Source: JBBIQS01 sp037442205 (GTDB lineage Bacteria; Myxococcota; Myxococcia; Myxococcales; UBA5297). Taken from it: a DNA stretch of 64,000 bases. The first letter of the stretch is position 1. The number at the start of each line of letters is the position of its first letter. Shown here piece by piece: positions 52,407 to 59,848 of this stretch. Location: contig JBBIQS010000023.1 of NCBI GenBank assembly GCA_037442205.1, positions 27,693 through 91,692 of the forward strand. Reading direction: 5' to 3'. The notes below the pieces were generated by a model. It worked only from the letters and a program-made list of their open reading frames with translations. It searched no databases and was not told where the DNA came from. A program made the translations under genes and the position numbers.

Positions 52407-52412
52407 ACTGTA
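52407..52412 (-). promoter_or_regulatory. -10-like hexamer for the SurA-like gene (leaderless type)
   Basis: On the minus strand TACAGT-GGCCCGGCC-ATG places a TAnnnT hexamer 9 nt before the start codon. A weak -35 candidate TTGTTC (52436 to 52431) lies 18 nt further upstream. No Shine-Dalgarno is present. Confidence 0.45.
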
Positions 52413-52535
52413 GCGGCGCCGGACCGGGCTGAACAAGCGGCGCGCGCCGGGCGGGGAATTTGGAGGCTCGCTCGCTGCTTTGGACTAGCGCGCACGCCGC
52501 GGCGCTAAGGAACGAGGCGGGCCTGTGAGGTGGCG

Positions 52536-53075
52536 ATGGGCAGCTACGTGATCGACTGCGAGATTTCAGAGATGGACCTGAGGGTGCCCCGCGAGCACGC
52601 AGAGGACCTGGTCCGCTACTTCGATGGCCGGCATCCGGGCGAGCGCGGCAGCGCCACCGCCTCGGTGACCGACAGCGAGCTGCTGCTCGAGTCGCGGGGC
52701 GGAAGGCTCTCCCTGCAGCTGAAGGCCGGGTTCTATGTGTCCAGGGAGCTGGAGCTGTTCGACGACCGCGGCGCGGCCTTCTTCTCGGCGGTGGTCAACC
52801 TCTTCGTGGCCTACCGCGGGAAGCTGCGCTGCCAGCTGGAGTGGGGCGGACCGAAGCCTGCCGGGCGACGTGATCCGGACGAGGTGGTGGTCGAAAGCGG
52901 CCGCAGCAGCTGGACTTCCCAATGCCCGGCAGGCTCCTGGCTGATGGCTCCGGCCCCTGCCAATCCGGCCGACATCCAGGCCGAGGAGCAGGCCTTCGAG
53001 AAGATCGAAGAGGGGCAGCGCTACTTCGCCGAATACCAGCGGCTCAAGCGCGAGCGCACCCAGCAGGTCGGCTGA
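52536..53075 (+). CDS. Hypothetical cytoplasmic protein
   Basis: The 179-residue product has no signal peptide or membrane helix and no family I know. Residues 1-115 look like a compact alpha/beta domain with several beta strands (VTDSELLLESRGGRLSLQL, FFSAVVNLFVAYRGKLRCQ), the last 50 are helical and charged (QAEEQAFEKIEEGQRYFAEY). ATG at 52536 is preferred to the GTG at 52530 because GAGGTGG immediately precedes it, although the spacing is short. It is 51 bp upstream of pyrK. Confidence 0.65.
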   Translation: MGSYVIDCEISEMDLRVPREHAEDLVRYFDGRHPGERGSATASVTDSELLLESRGGRLSLQLKAGFYVSRELELFDDRGAAFFSAVVNLFVAYRGKLRCQLEWGGPKPAGRRDPDEVVVESGRSSWTSQCPAGSWLMAPAPANPADIQAEEQAFEKIEEGQRYFAEYQRLKRERTQQVG

Positions 53076-53090
53076 GGAGAGGGCAGGTGG

Positions 53091-53119
53091 TTGAAGGCAC
53101 GGGCGCGGCCCGCTACCTT
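53091..53119 (+). promoter_or_regulatory. Promoter of pyrK, probably leaderless
   Basis: TTGAAG (53091-53096) and TACCTT (53114-53119) are spaced by exactly 17 nt. The -10 ends 7 nt before the pyrK ATG at 53127, so transcription should begin at the start codon. There is no Shine-Dalgarno sequence. Confidence 0.6.
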
Positions 53120-53126
53120 CGCGGCC

Positions 53127-53921
53127 ATGTCTGACGTCAGCTGCGGCCAGCGGTTCCAGGAGCAGGCGCTCGTTCGCTTTCGGCGCGAGCTGAGCGGCGG
53201 CTACTTCGTCCTGGGGCTGGAGTGCCCGCGACTGGCCGAGGCGGCCCAGCCCGGCCAGTTCGCGATGCTCTCGGTCCGGCCCGATGGAGCCAGCGGCCAC
53301 GACCCGCTGCTGCCGCGGCCGTTCACCTTCCTGCGGGCGCGCGCGGGGATGGTGGAGGTGCTGATCCACGCCGTCGGGCGGGGAACGGCGCTGCTGGCCG
53401 CCGCCAATCCCGGGCAGCGCCTGAGGATCCTGGGGCCGCTCGGCCACGGCTTCGCGCTTCCCGAGGATTCGAAGGCACAGGCGATCTTCGTGGCCGGGGG
53501 CATCGGGGTGGCGCCCTTCCTCCACTTTGCCGAGCGGTTCGACGGCCGCCCGCGGCCCAGTCTGCTCTACGGCGCGCGCTCGGAGCGGGATCTGCACCTG
53601 CTCGACGAGCTGTCGCAGGCGATGGAGGTCGTGGTCGCCACCGAGGATGGCTCCCGAGGGCTCAAGGGGCTGGTGACCGGATTGCTCGAGCCGCGGTTGG
53701 CCGCCGGCGAACCGCTCGAGGTCTACACCTGCGGCCCGGAGCCGATGATGGCCGCGGTGGTGAGGCTGTGCCGGGGCGTGAAGGTCCAGGCCAGCCTGGA
53801 GGCGCGGATGGCCTGCGGGGTCGGCGTCTGCCGCGGCTGCGCGGTGAAGAAGGCCCAGGGCGGCTACCTCGAGGTCTGCGCCGACGGCCCGGTGCGCGAC
53901 GGCCACGAGCTGTGGGGCTGA
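53127..53921 (+). CDS. pyrK: Dihydroorotate dehydrogenase electron-transfer subunit
   Basis: The 264-residue flavin and iron-sulfur protein passes electrons from type 1B dihydroorotate dehydrogenase to NAD+. It shows the FAD/NAD-reductase fold: the FAD-binding Arg motif LLPRPFTFLR, GRGTALLAAANPGQ, NAD-binding IFVAGGIGVAPFLHFA and CGPEPMMAAV. The C-terminus holds the 2Fe-2S cluster Cys (MACGVGVCRGCAVK and YLEVCADGP). pyrD, its usual partner, is not next to it. No ribosome-binding site precedes the ATG. Confidence 0.9.
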   Translation: MSDVSCGQRFQEQALVRFRRELSGGYFVLGLECPRLAEAAQPGQFAMLSVRPDGASGHDPLLPRPFTFLRARAGMVEVLIHAVGRGTALLAAANPGQRLRILGPLGHGFALPEDSKAQAIFVAGGIGVAPFLHFAERFDGRPRPSLLYGARSERDLHLLDELSQAMEVVVATEDGSRGLKGLVTGLLEPRLAAGEPLEVYTCGPEPMMAAVVRLCRGVKVQASLEARMACGVGVCRGCAVKKAQGGYLEVCADGPVRDGHELWG

Positions 53922-53940
53922 CGGCCGCCCGGCCCGACCC

Positions 53941-53969
53941 TTGACAGCCCGTGCGCCCAGGGCGACTGT
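53941..53969 (+). promoter_or_regulatory. Weak promoter candidate for the gene at 54012
   Basis: A perfect -35 TTGACA (53941-53946) starts 20 bp after pyrK. The hexamer at 17 nt (GACTGT, 53964-53969) matches the -10 consensus poorly, so the call rests mainly on the -35. Confidence 0.3.
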
Positions 53970-54011
53970 TGCGCGCTTTGTTCTGCTCCGAGAGGGGCCC
54001 GTGGAGGCACC

Positions 54012-54536
54012 ATGGAAGCCTTTGAAATCGACCTCGATTCCGAGTGCGTCTGGATGGACGACGCCTGGCTCAACCGCGAGGACCTCGCCCGCAAGATCAA
54101 GGGGATGATCGACTCCGGCGACTTCCAGATCGCCCGTCCAAGCCAGGCCCTCGAGTCCCTGACCAAGGCGCTGGCCCAGGCTCGGCTGCTCGCGCTTCGG
54201 ATCAGCCCCGAGATCTCCGACGCCCTCAACGCCGCTTCGCAGCAGAGCGGCCGCCCGGTCGGCTCGCTGGCGCGCGAGGCGATCCTCGGCTGGCTCGGCC
54301 AGCACGGCTTCCAGCCTCAGGCGGGCGCCGCGGCTCCCGCTCCCATGCCGCTCACCGGCGCCGTGGCCCAGCCGATGCCGCTGACCCAGGCCGTCAGCAA
54401 CGCCGCCGCGGCCAGCGACTCCACCCTCACCACCGAGCCGGCCAGCGACGCCGACGCCCAGACCGCCGTGGCCCTGACCCCCAAGGCCAAGGACGGCAAG
54501 CCCGAGGACGTGGAGAAGCGCTGGTTCGACAAGTAG
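54012..54536 (+). CDS. Hypothetical protein with possible ribbon-helix-helix segment
   Basis: The 174-residue product begins with an acidic region (EIDLDSECVWMDDAWLN) and a helix. Residues about 58-98 (LALRISPEISDALNAASQQS, then GRPVGSLAREAILGWLGQHG) resemble a ribbon-helix-helix fold, which often binds DNA as a dimer. The last 75 residues are low complexity, rich in Ala, Pro, Thr and Ser, ending with charged residues. It may be a regulator, but the DNA-binding residues are not clear. GGAGG precedes the ATG. It is located 85 bp upstream of prfB. Confidence 0.65.
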   Translation: MEAFEIDLDSECVWMDDAWLNREDLARKIKGMIDSGDFQIARPSQALESLTKALAQARLLALRISPEISDALNAASQQSGRPVGSLAREAILGWLGQHGFQPQAGAAAPAPMPLTGAVAQPMPLTQAVSNAAAASDSTLTTEPASDADAQTAVALTPKAKDGKPEDVEKRWFDK

Positions 54537-54589
54537 CCGGCCGCCGCCCTCGAAGCCCTCGACCCTCTCGTCCGTTATCCTTTTGAACC

Positions 54590-54606
54590 GGGCCCCGCGC
54601 GGGCCC
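54590..54606 (+). terminator. Short hairpin upstream of prfB
   Basis: GGGCCC (54590-54595), CGCGC, GGGCCC (54601-54606) forms a 6-bp stem between the hypothetical gene (stop 54536) and prfB (start 54621). It may be a terminator of the former or part of the prfB leader. A TATCCT at 54576-54581 just before it could be a promoter -10. Confidence 0.35.
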
Positions 54607-54620
54607 TCGAGTGAATTCCC

Positions 54621-55734
54621 ATGGCCGATATGCACGACCGCATCCGCGAGCTGAAGGCACGCCTCGAGTCACTCCGGGGGCATCTTTGACATCCCCGGCA
54701 AGAAGACCCGGCTGTCGGAGATAGAGTCGCTGGCCCAGGTGCCCACCTTCTGGAACGACAACCAGAAGGCCCAGGCCATCCTCAAGGAGAAGGCCTCTTT
54801 CGAGGCGCGGGTGGGCGAGTACGAGCGCGCCCAGAAGTCCCTCGAGGACGCCGAGGCACTGATGGAGCTGGCCGAGGAGGCCAAGGACGAGGCCGAGCTG
54901 GCCCAGGTCGACCCGGCGCTCGACGGAGTGGAGCGGCAGCTGGAGGCGATGGAGTTCGCCCGCATGCTCTCCGGGCAGAACGACCGGGCCAGCGCCTTCC
55001 TGGACATCAACGCCGGCGCCGGCGGCACCGACTCGATGGACTGGGCCTCGATGCTGTTGCGGATGTACACCCGCTACTGCGAGCGCAAGGGCTGGAAGGT
55101 CGAGCTCAACGACTTCGTCCCCGGCGAAGAGGCGGGGGTCAAGAACTGCTCGATCCAGATCGAGGGCGAGTTCGCCTACGGCTTCCTCAAGGCCGAGAAC
55201 GGCGTCCACCGGCTGGTGCGCATCAGCCCCTTCGACGCCAACGCCCGCCGCCAGACCGCCTTCGCCTCGGTCTACGTCTACCCGCAGGTCGAGGACGACA
55301 TCCAGATCGACATTCCCGAGAAGGACGTGGAGATCAAGGCCATCCGCGGCTCGGGGGCCGGCGGCCAGAAGGTCAACAAGACCAGCAGCACCATCCAGCT
55401 GCGGCACATCCCCAGCAACATCATCGTCACCGTGCAGACCGAGCGCAGCCAGAGCCGCAACCGCGACGTGGCCTGGAAGATCTTGCGCTCCAAGCTCTAC
55501 GAGCGCGAGGTGGAGAAGCGCGATGCCGAGCGCGACAAGGTCGAGAGCTCCAAGATGGACATCGCCTTCGGCTCGCAGATCCGCTCGTACGTGCTGGCGC
55601 CGTACCGTATGATCAAGGACCACCGCACCGGGGTGGAGAAGGGAAACCCCGACGCGGTGCTCGACGGCGACGTCGAGGACTTCATCACCGCCTATCTGCT
55701 CGGCGTTCGAAACCCCAACCGACCGCAGGACTAG
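54621..55734 (+). CDS. prfB: Peptide chain release factor 2 (programmed +1 frameshift)
   Basis: RF2 (370 residues after frameshifting) recognises UGA and UAA stop codons and releases the finished chain. The gene is read as 54621-54686 joined to 54688-55734: after 22 codons the frame meets UGA at 54687-54689 and one base is skipped. Downstream, the SPF stop-codon recognition tripeptide (RISPFDANAR, about residue 201) and the catalytic GGQ (GSGAGGQKVNKTSS, about 247-249) are intact. The rest of the family blocks (YTRYCERKGWKVELND, NPDAVLDGDVEDFI) are complete. The two frames are otherwise clean. Translation is self-regulating: when RF2 is scarce the pause at UGA allows more shifting. The next gene starts 3 bp after the stop. 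Confidence 0.95.
54675..54690 (+). promoter_or_regulatory. prfB programmed frameshift site
   Basis: CGGGGG-CAT-CTT-TGA-C places a Shine-Dalgarno-like GGGGG three nucleotides before the slippery CTT codon and a TGA followed by C. The layout matches the bacterial RF2 site, where the usual element reads AGGGGG-TAT-CTT-TGA-C; here the first base is C and TAT is CAT. Confidence 0.92.
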
Positions 55735-55736
55735 CC

Positions 55737-56186
55737 ATGATCGAATTCAAGCGTCTGGTGCCGCTGGCGAGCGCGCTGCTGCTGGGGCTCGCCTGTAAAG
55801 GGCCGATGGCCGGCACCTACCCCTCGCGCGGCCCGGGGATCGGCAACCGCGACAACCACCGCCTGGGCCCCAAGGCCGACCGCTGCGCCGGGGTGGACCA
55901 GGGCATCCGCGACATCTGCAAGCGGGTGCGCGACGAGGCCTCGACCTTCGTGGCCAAGCTCGCCATCGACGACCAAATCTGCCTGGAAGGCAAGGCGATG
56001 GACCAGCCGCTGGCCAACTGCACCGTGCGCGCCTACGTGGCCGACGTCTCGGCCGAGGCGATCAAGCTCGAGGTCCGCGACGCCCCGCGCAGCTCGCGCT
56101 TCAAGCTGATGGACGAGTACTGGTACCACGAGACCGCGCTCATCGACCGCTATCTGGTGATGGCCGGCTTCGACGACCCGAAGTAG
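55737..56186 (+). CDS. Small lipoprotein, hypothetical
   Basis: The 149-residue product has a signal peptide with lipobox LLGLAC, so it should be lipid-anchored at Cys20. After a Gly/Pro-rich loop (GTYPSRGPGIGNRDNHR) come a helix with paired Cys (DRCAGVDQGIRDICKRVRDE) and a beta-rich C-terminal half (CTVRAYVADVSAEAIKLEVR), a small soluble fold with four Cys likely forming disulfides. No family is recognised. It starts 2 bp after prfB without its own ribosome-binding site, so translation is likely coupled. Confidence 0.75.
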   Translation: MIEFKRLVPLASALLLGLACKGPMAGTYPSRGPGIGNRDNHRLGPKADRCAGVDQGIRDICKRVRDEASTFVAKLAIDDQICLEGKAMDQPLANCTVRAYVADVSAEAIKLEVRDAPRSSRFKLMDEYWYHETALIDRYLVMAGFDDPK

Positions 56187-56322
56187 CCCCCGCCGCACTT
56201 CCGCCCTTCTTTCCGCCGCCGGCCGCCGCGCCGGAGCGGCGGTCCCTTGCCCAAAGTGCCAGGGATGACGGGGGGATGGTTCGGCTCAGATCGGCTCGGA
56301 CCTCGATGCGTTCAAGCTTTCG

Positions 56323-56350
56323 GGAACCAGCTGGCGCGCCAGCTGTCATA
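56323..56350 (+). promoter_or_regulatory. ECF-type promoter with perfectly palindromic spacer
   Basis: The -35 GGAACC (56323-56328) and the -10 GTCATA (56345-56350) are spaced by 16 nt, as in promoters read by RpoE-like sigma factors. Transcription of the sigma gene (start 56370) would begin near 56355, so it is probably autoregulated. The spacer with one flanking base each side, CAGCTGGCGCGCCAGCTG (56328-56345), is a perfect palindrome and could also bind a regulator. Confidence 0.7.
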
Positions 56351-56369
56351 CTGACTGCGAGGGAGGTCC

Positions 56370-57062
56370 ATGACGGACATCGCGCCGATAGCCGCCGAGG
56401 AGGCCGTGGGCGAGATCCCCTCCGCCGAGGCGGTGATCGATGCGTGCGAGCTGCCAGCTTCGAAGCCGGCGATGGGCCCGCTGGATGCCCTGGCGCTGCT
56501 GCGCGAGCGCTCGCTGGTGCGCAGGCTGCGGCGCGGCGACGAGCGGGCCTTCGCCGACCTGGTCCGGACGCACCAGAACCGGGTGGTGGACCTGGTCTTC
56601 CGCATGCTCGGCGACTACGAGGAGGCCCTCGACCTGGCCCAGGAGATCTTCGTCTCGGTGCACGCCGCGCTGCCGCGCTTTCGCGGCGACAGCCGGCTGT
56701 CGACCTGGATCTTCCGCATCGCCAAGAACCACTGCCTCAACCGGCTCAAGTACCTGGGCCGGCGCGAGCGGGGCCGCTCGACCGAGCTCGGCGAGGTCCC
56801 CGAGTCCGAGCTGGAGTCGCAGCTGCCCAGCCAGCGGCCCGACGAGGCGCTGCACCGCGACGAGCGGCGCGAGCTGGTCCAACGGGCCATCGCCGAGCTC
56901 GACGAGGAGCACCGGCTGCTGGTCGTCTTGCGAGACATGGAGGAGCTCTCCTACCATGAGATTGCCGCGATCACCGACCAGCCGGAGGGCACGGTGAAGA
57001 GCAGGCTGCACCGGGCGCGGGCGGCGCTGGCCGACATCCTGGTGCGGCTGGAGAAGGAGTGA
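56370..57062 (+). CDS. ECF sigma factor (RpoE-like)
   Basis: The 230-residue sigma factor has region 2 (about residues 66-127, DLVRTHQNRVVDLVFRMLG, EEALDLAQEIFVSVHAALPR, LSTWIFRIAKNHCLNRL) for core binding and -10 recognition, and region 4 (about 174-220, LSYHEIAAITDQPEGTVKSR) for the -35. About 55 residues precede region 2, longer than in most members. The gene overlaps the zinc-finger anti-sigma by 4 bp, the typical pairing. GGGAGG precedes the ATG and an ECF promoter lies just upstream, so positive autoregulation is likely. The stress signal is unknown. Confidence 0.93.
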   Translation: MTDIAPIAAEEAVGEIPSAEAVIDACELPASKPAMGPLDALALLRERSLVRRLRRGDERAFADLVRTHQNRVVDLVFRMLGDYEEALDLAQEIFVSVHAALPRFRGDSRLSTWIFRIAKNHCLNRLKYLGRRERGRSTELGEVPESELESQLPSQRPDEALHRDERRELVQRAIAELDEEHRLLVVLRDMEELSYHEIAAITDQPEGTVKSRLHRARAALADILVRLEKE

Positions 57063-57430
57063 CGGTGGAGCACGCAGCGACAGCGCTGGCGCACGAGAGC
57101 GCGCGGCAGATGTTCGGACCGCTGGTGGACCACGAGCTGGCCGCCGCCGACGCGGCTGCGCTGCGCTCCCACCTCCACGCCTGCCCGGAGTGCCAGGAGG
57201 GCTTGGTTCGCTACCAGCGCGCGGTGTCGCTGGTGCGCGAGACGCCGCGGTTGGGGGCGCCGGCCGACTTCGCCCACCGGGTGATGAAGCGAATCCGCAA
57301 GCGGCGCCGGGCAGGGACCGGTCCCCAGGGCGAGCAGCTGCTGGGCCACTGGAACGCCTCTGGCGAGGCGGTGGCCGCAGTGGTGCTGGCCGCGCTGGCG
57401 GCGGCACTGGTGATCTTCGCGCTGCTCTGA
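57059..57430 (+). CDS. Zinc-finger anti-sigma factor
   Basis: The 123-residue protein is probably the inner-membrane inhibitor of the preceding sigma factor. It has the zf-HC2 motif H-x3-C-x2-C in SHLHACPECQEGL (about residues 40-50), where zinc or its oxidation could control release of the sigma factor, and a C-terminal transmembrane helix (AAVVLAALAAALVIFALL). The periplasmic part is absent, so the signal must be sensed in the cytoplasm or membrane rather than by a periplasmic domain. It starts with GTG overlapping the sigma stop (GTGA). Confidence 0.88.
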   Translation: MTVEHAATALAHESARQMFGPLVDHELAAADAAALRSHLHACPECQEGLVRYQRAVSLVRETPRLGAPADFAHRVMKRIRKRRRAGTGPQGEQLLGHWNASGEAVAAVVLAALAAALVIFALL

Positions 57431-57526
57431 TCCCTCGAGAGCTGTTCCCGGGTGGCGCCTCAGGGGTTCGGCTCGCTATGCTGAGCGCCTTCCGGATTCG
57501 CCGAGGGGCGGTCCGTCGAGGTCTCG

Positions 57527-59842
57527 ATGCGCTCAGCGTGGGCAGTGGTACTCCTGGCTCCGGCCGTCGCCCTGGCCGCGTCCCAATCTCCCAAGGTCGA
57601 TCCTGAGCTGTGGACGGCCCTCGAGCGCGGCCCGCAGGTGGTGATCGTCGAGGTCGAGGACCCGCTCGCCTCGGACCGGGTGCCCTCCTCGGACTCGTTC
57701 TCGCGGGAGGCGCGGACTGCTGCCCGCCGGGCGCGCGAGACCGATCTGGCGGACCGCAAGAAGCGGGTGCTCTCCTCGCTGGCCTCGCACCAGGAACTCA
57801 AGCTGCGCCAGGTGTGGCCTTCGTTCCGCCTGTTCTCGGTGGAGGCCGGCGCCCAGGCGGTGCGGGCTCTGGCCGAGCACCGCGAGGTTCGCCACCTCCA
57901 CTTCAACCGCATCTACCGGCCGCTGCTGGAGAGCTCGGTGCCATTTACTGGGGCCAATCTGCTCCAGCAGAAGGGCTACCGCGGTCAAGGAACGTCGGTG
58001 GCGGTGGTCGACTCGCCGGTTCGCTATGGCAATGGCTTCTTCGGCAGCTGCCCGCAACCGGGGGCGGCCGGCTGCTCGGTGGCCTCGGTCGAGAACTTCA
58101 CCCAGGAGGATCCCGCCGCCGTCGCGGCCGGCGAGCCCCATGGCACCAACGTCGCCGGCATCGTGCTGGGGATGGCGCCACAGACTCTGATCCACTCGCT
58201 GAACGTGTTCTTCTACTCGCCCGACCTGAACTCGTACGTTTCGGCGATCGAGCCGGAGGTCAGCGCGCTGCAATGGGTCGCCCGGCACGCCGCCGACTAC
58301 GACATCGTCGCGGTCAACATGTCGCTGGGCGCCACCAACCCCTTCGCCAGGGCCTGCAATGGCGACGCGCTGTTCGATCCGATCCGCACCCTGTGGGCCG
58401 ACCACAACGTGCTGGTGGCGGTGGCCTCCGGGAACGACGGACGCCGGGATGCGATCTCCCTCCCCTCGTGCGTCAGCCCGGCCCTGGCGGTGGCGGCGCA
58501 GTTCGATACCGATCTGCCCTCGTGGATGTGTCGCCCCTCGACTCCGCATGCCGGCCAGGTCGCCTGCTTCTCGAACCTGAGCGGCGACGAGGCACTGGTG
58601 GCCCCCGGGGTGAACATCGACGCTGGAGGAGTGAACGGCTTCACCGGCACCTCGATGGCCTGCCCGCACGTCGCCGGAGCCATCGCCGCGCTGCAGTCGA
58701 TGGCCGCGGCCCGCGCCGGGAGCTTCGAGAGCGCCGCCGCGCTCCAGCTGCGGCTGCTCTCCTCGGCGCTGCCGCTGCCCTACCGGAAGAGCGTCTACGC
58801 CCAGCTCCACCTGACCGATGAGGCGCGCTTCGGCGAGCGGATCGATTTCCCCAGCTGGTTCAAGGAGGACCCGGCCAACCGCATCACCGCCAGCCCCGGG
58901 CTGAGCGTCGCCACCACCGTTTCCGGGCGCGGCTCGGCGGTGGGCGGGGCCTATCTCTTCCTGCAGGTCATTCATCCCAAGCCCGAGAACGTGAAGGTCT
59001 CGGTCACCGCCCCCGACGGCAAGCGCGCCACCTTCAACCTTCCTTCTGGCCAGTCGGACTTCAAGGGCGTCGTCGGCAAGCTGATCTTCCCCGGCGCGAT
59101 GTCGCCGCTGCGCGGCTCGCCGGTGGACGGCGGCTGGACGCTCACCCTGGAAGACGGCGGCTCGAACCTGACCGGCGCCTACCTGGCGGCGAGCCTGCTG
59201 CTGGTCGATTCGGGCTGCGCCCCGAAGTGCTCGCTGGCCACCTGCGGAGACGACCTGTGCGGCGAGGACTGCGGGCACTGCCTGGTGGACGCCACCTGCT
59301 ACGCCGCCGGCGATCCGGCGCCGAACCTGCCGTGCCAGCGCTGCGATCCGACGGTCAGCAGCTCCCAGTTCACCCCGGTCTCCGACGGCAGCGCGTGCCA
59401 GATCAGCGATCCCTGCGTGCTGGAGAGCAGCTGCGTGGCCGGCCAGTGCGTCCCGGGAAAGCTCAAGGACTGCACTCCCCTCGACGGCTGCCACGAGAAC
59501 GGCTACTGCGACAGCTCGACCGGCGAGTGCCGCGCCACCCGCAAGACCGCGGGCAGCCCCTGCGACGACGGCAACGCCTGCACCGTGGGCGACTCCTGCC
59601 GCGACGGGGTCTGCCGCGGGGATCTGGCCAGCTGCCCGCAGGTCGAGTGCCGGGCTACCACCAGCTGCGACGCCAAGCAGGGGCTGTGCGTGCCGGGGGC
59701 GCCGCTGCCCGACGGGACGAAATGCTCCACCGGCACCTGCAAGAGCGGCGAATGCCGCCGCTGCGGTTGCGGAAGCGCCGGCGGCTCGCTGTTCCCGGCG
59801 CTCGGGCTGCTGGGCCTGGTCCTGAGGCGCCGCCGCGGCTGA
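57527..59842 (+). CDS. Secreted subtilisin-like serine protease with MYXO-CTERM-like anchor
   Basis: The 771-residue protease belongs to family S8. A signal peptide (SAWAVVLLAPAVALA) is followed by a propeptide-like region to about 130. The catalytic triad is Asp162 (VAVVDSP), His205 (GEPHGTNVAGI) and Ser376 (GTSMACPHVAGA). Residues about 460-565 resemble a proprotein-convertase P-domain (VSVTAPDGKRATFNLPSG, GGWTLTLEDGGS), then a Cys-rich region of about 150 residues (CSLATCGDDLCGEDCGHC and similar). The end is CGCGSAGGSLFPALGLLGL followed by Arg residues, like the MYXO-CTERM sorting signal cut by myxosortase. GAGGT precedes the ATG. It is convergent with the aldehyde dehydrogenase. Confidence 0.93.
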   Translation: MRSAWAVVLLAPAVALAASQSPKVDPELWTALERGPQVVIVEVEDPLASDRVPSSDSFSREARTAARRARETDLADRKKRVLSSLASHQELKLRQVWPSFRLFSVEAGAQAVRALAEHREVRHLHFNRIYRPLLESSVPFTGANLLQQKGYRGQGTSVAVVDSPVRYGNGFFGSCPQPGAAGCSVASVENFTQEDPAAVAAGEPHGTNVAGIVLGMAPQTLIHSLNVFFYSPDLNSYVSAIEPEVSALQWVARHAADYDIVAVNMSLGATNPFARACNGDALFDPIRTLWADHNVLVAVASGNDGRRDAISLPSCVSPALAVAAQFDTDLPSWMCRPSTPHAGQVACFSNLSGDEALVAPGVNIDAGGVNGFTGTSMACPHVAGAIAALQSMAAARAGSFESAAALQLRLLSSALPLPYRKSVYAQLHLTDEARFGERIDFPSWFKEDPANRITASPGLSVATTVSGRGSAVGGAYLFLQVIHPKPENVKVSVTAPDGKRATFNLPSGQSDFKGVVGKLIFPGAMSPLRGSPVDGGWTLTLEDGGSNLTGAYLAASLLLVDSGCAPKCSLATCGDDLCGEDCGHCLVDATCYAAGDPAPNLPCQRCDPTVSSSQFTPVSDGSACQISDPCVLESSCVAGQCVPGKLKDCTPLDGCHENGYCDSSTGECRATRKTAGSPCDDGNACTVGDSCRDGVCRGDLASCPQVECRATTSCDAKQGLCVPGAPLPDGTKCSTGTCKSGECRRCGCGSAGGSLFPALGLLGLVLRRRRG

Positions 59843-59848
59843 GCGGGA

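Noticed and set aside
54739..55734. RF2 starting at an internal ATG at 54739
   Set aside because: It would lose the normal N-terminal part; the frameshift site with 22 upstream codons is intact.
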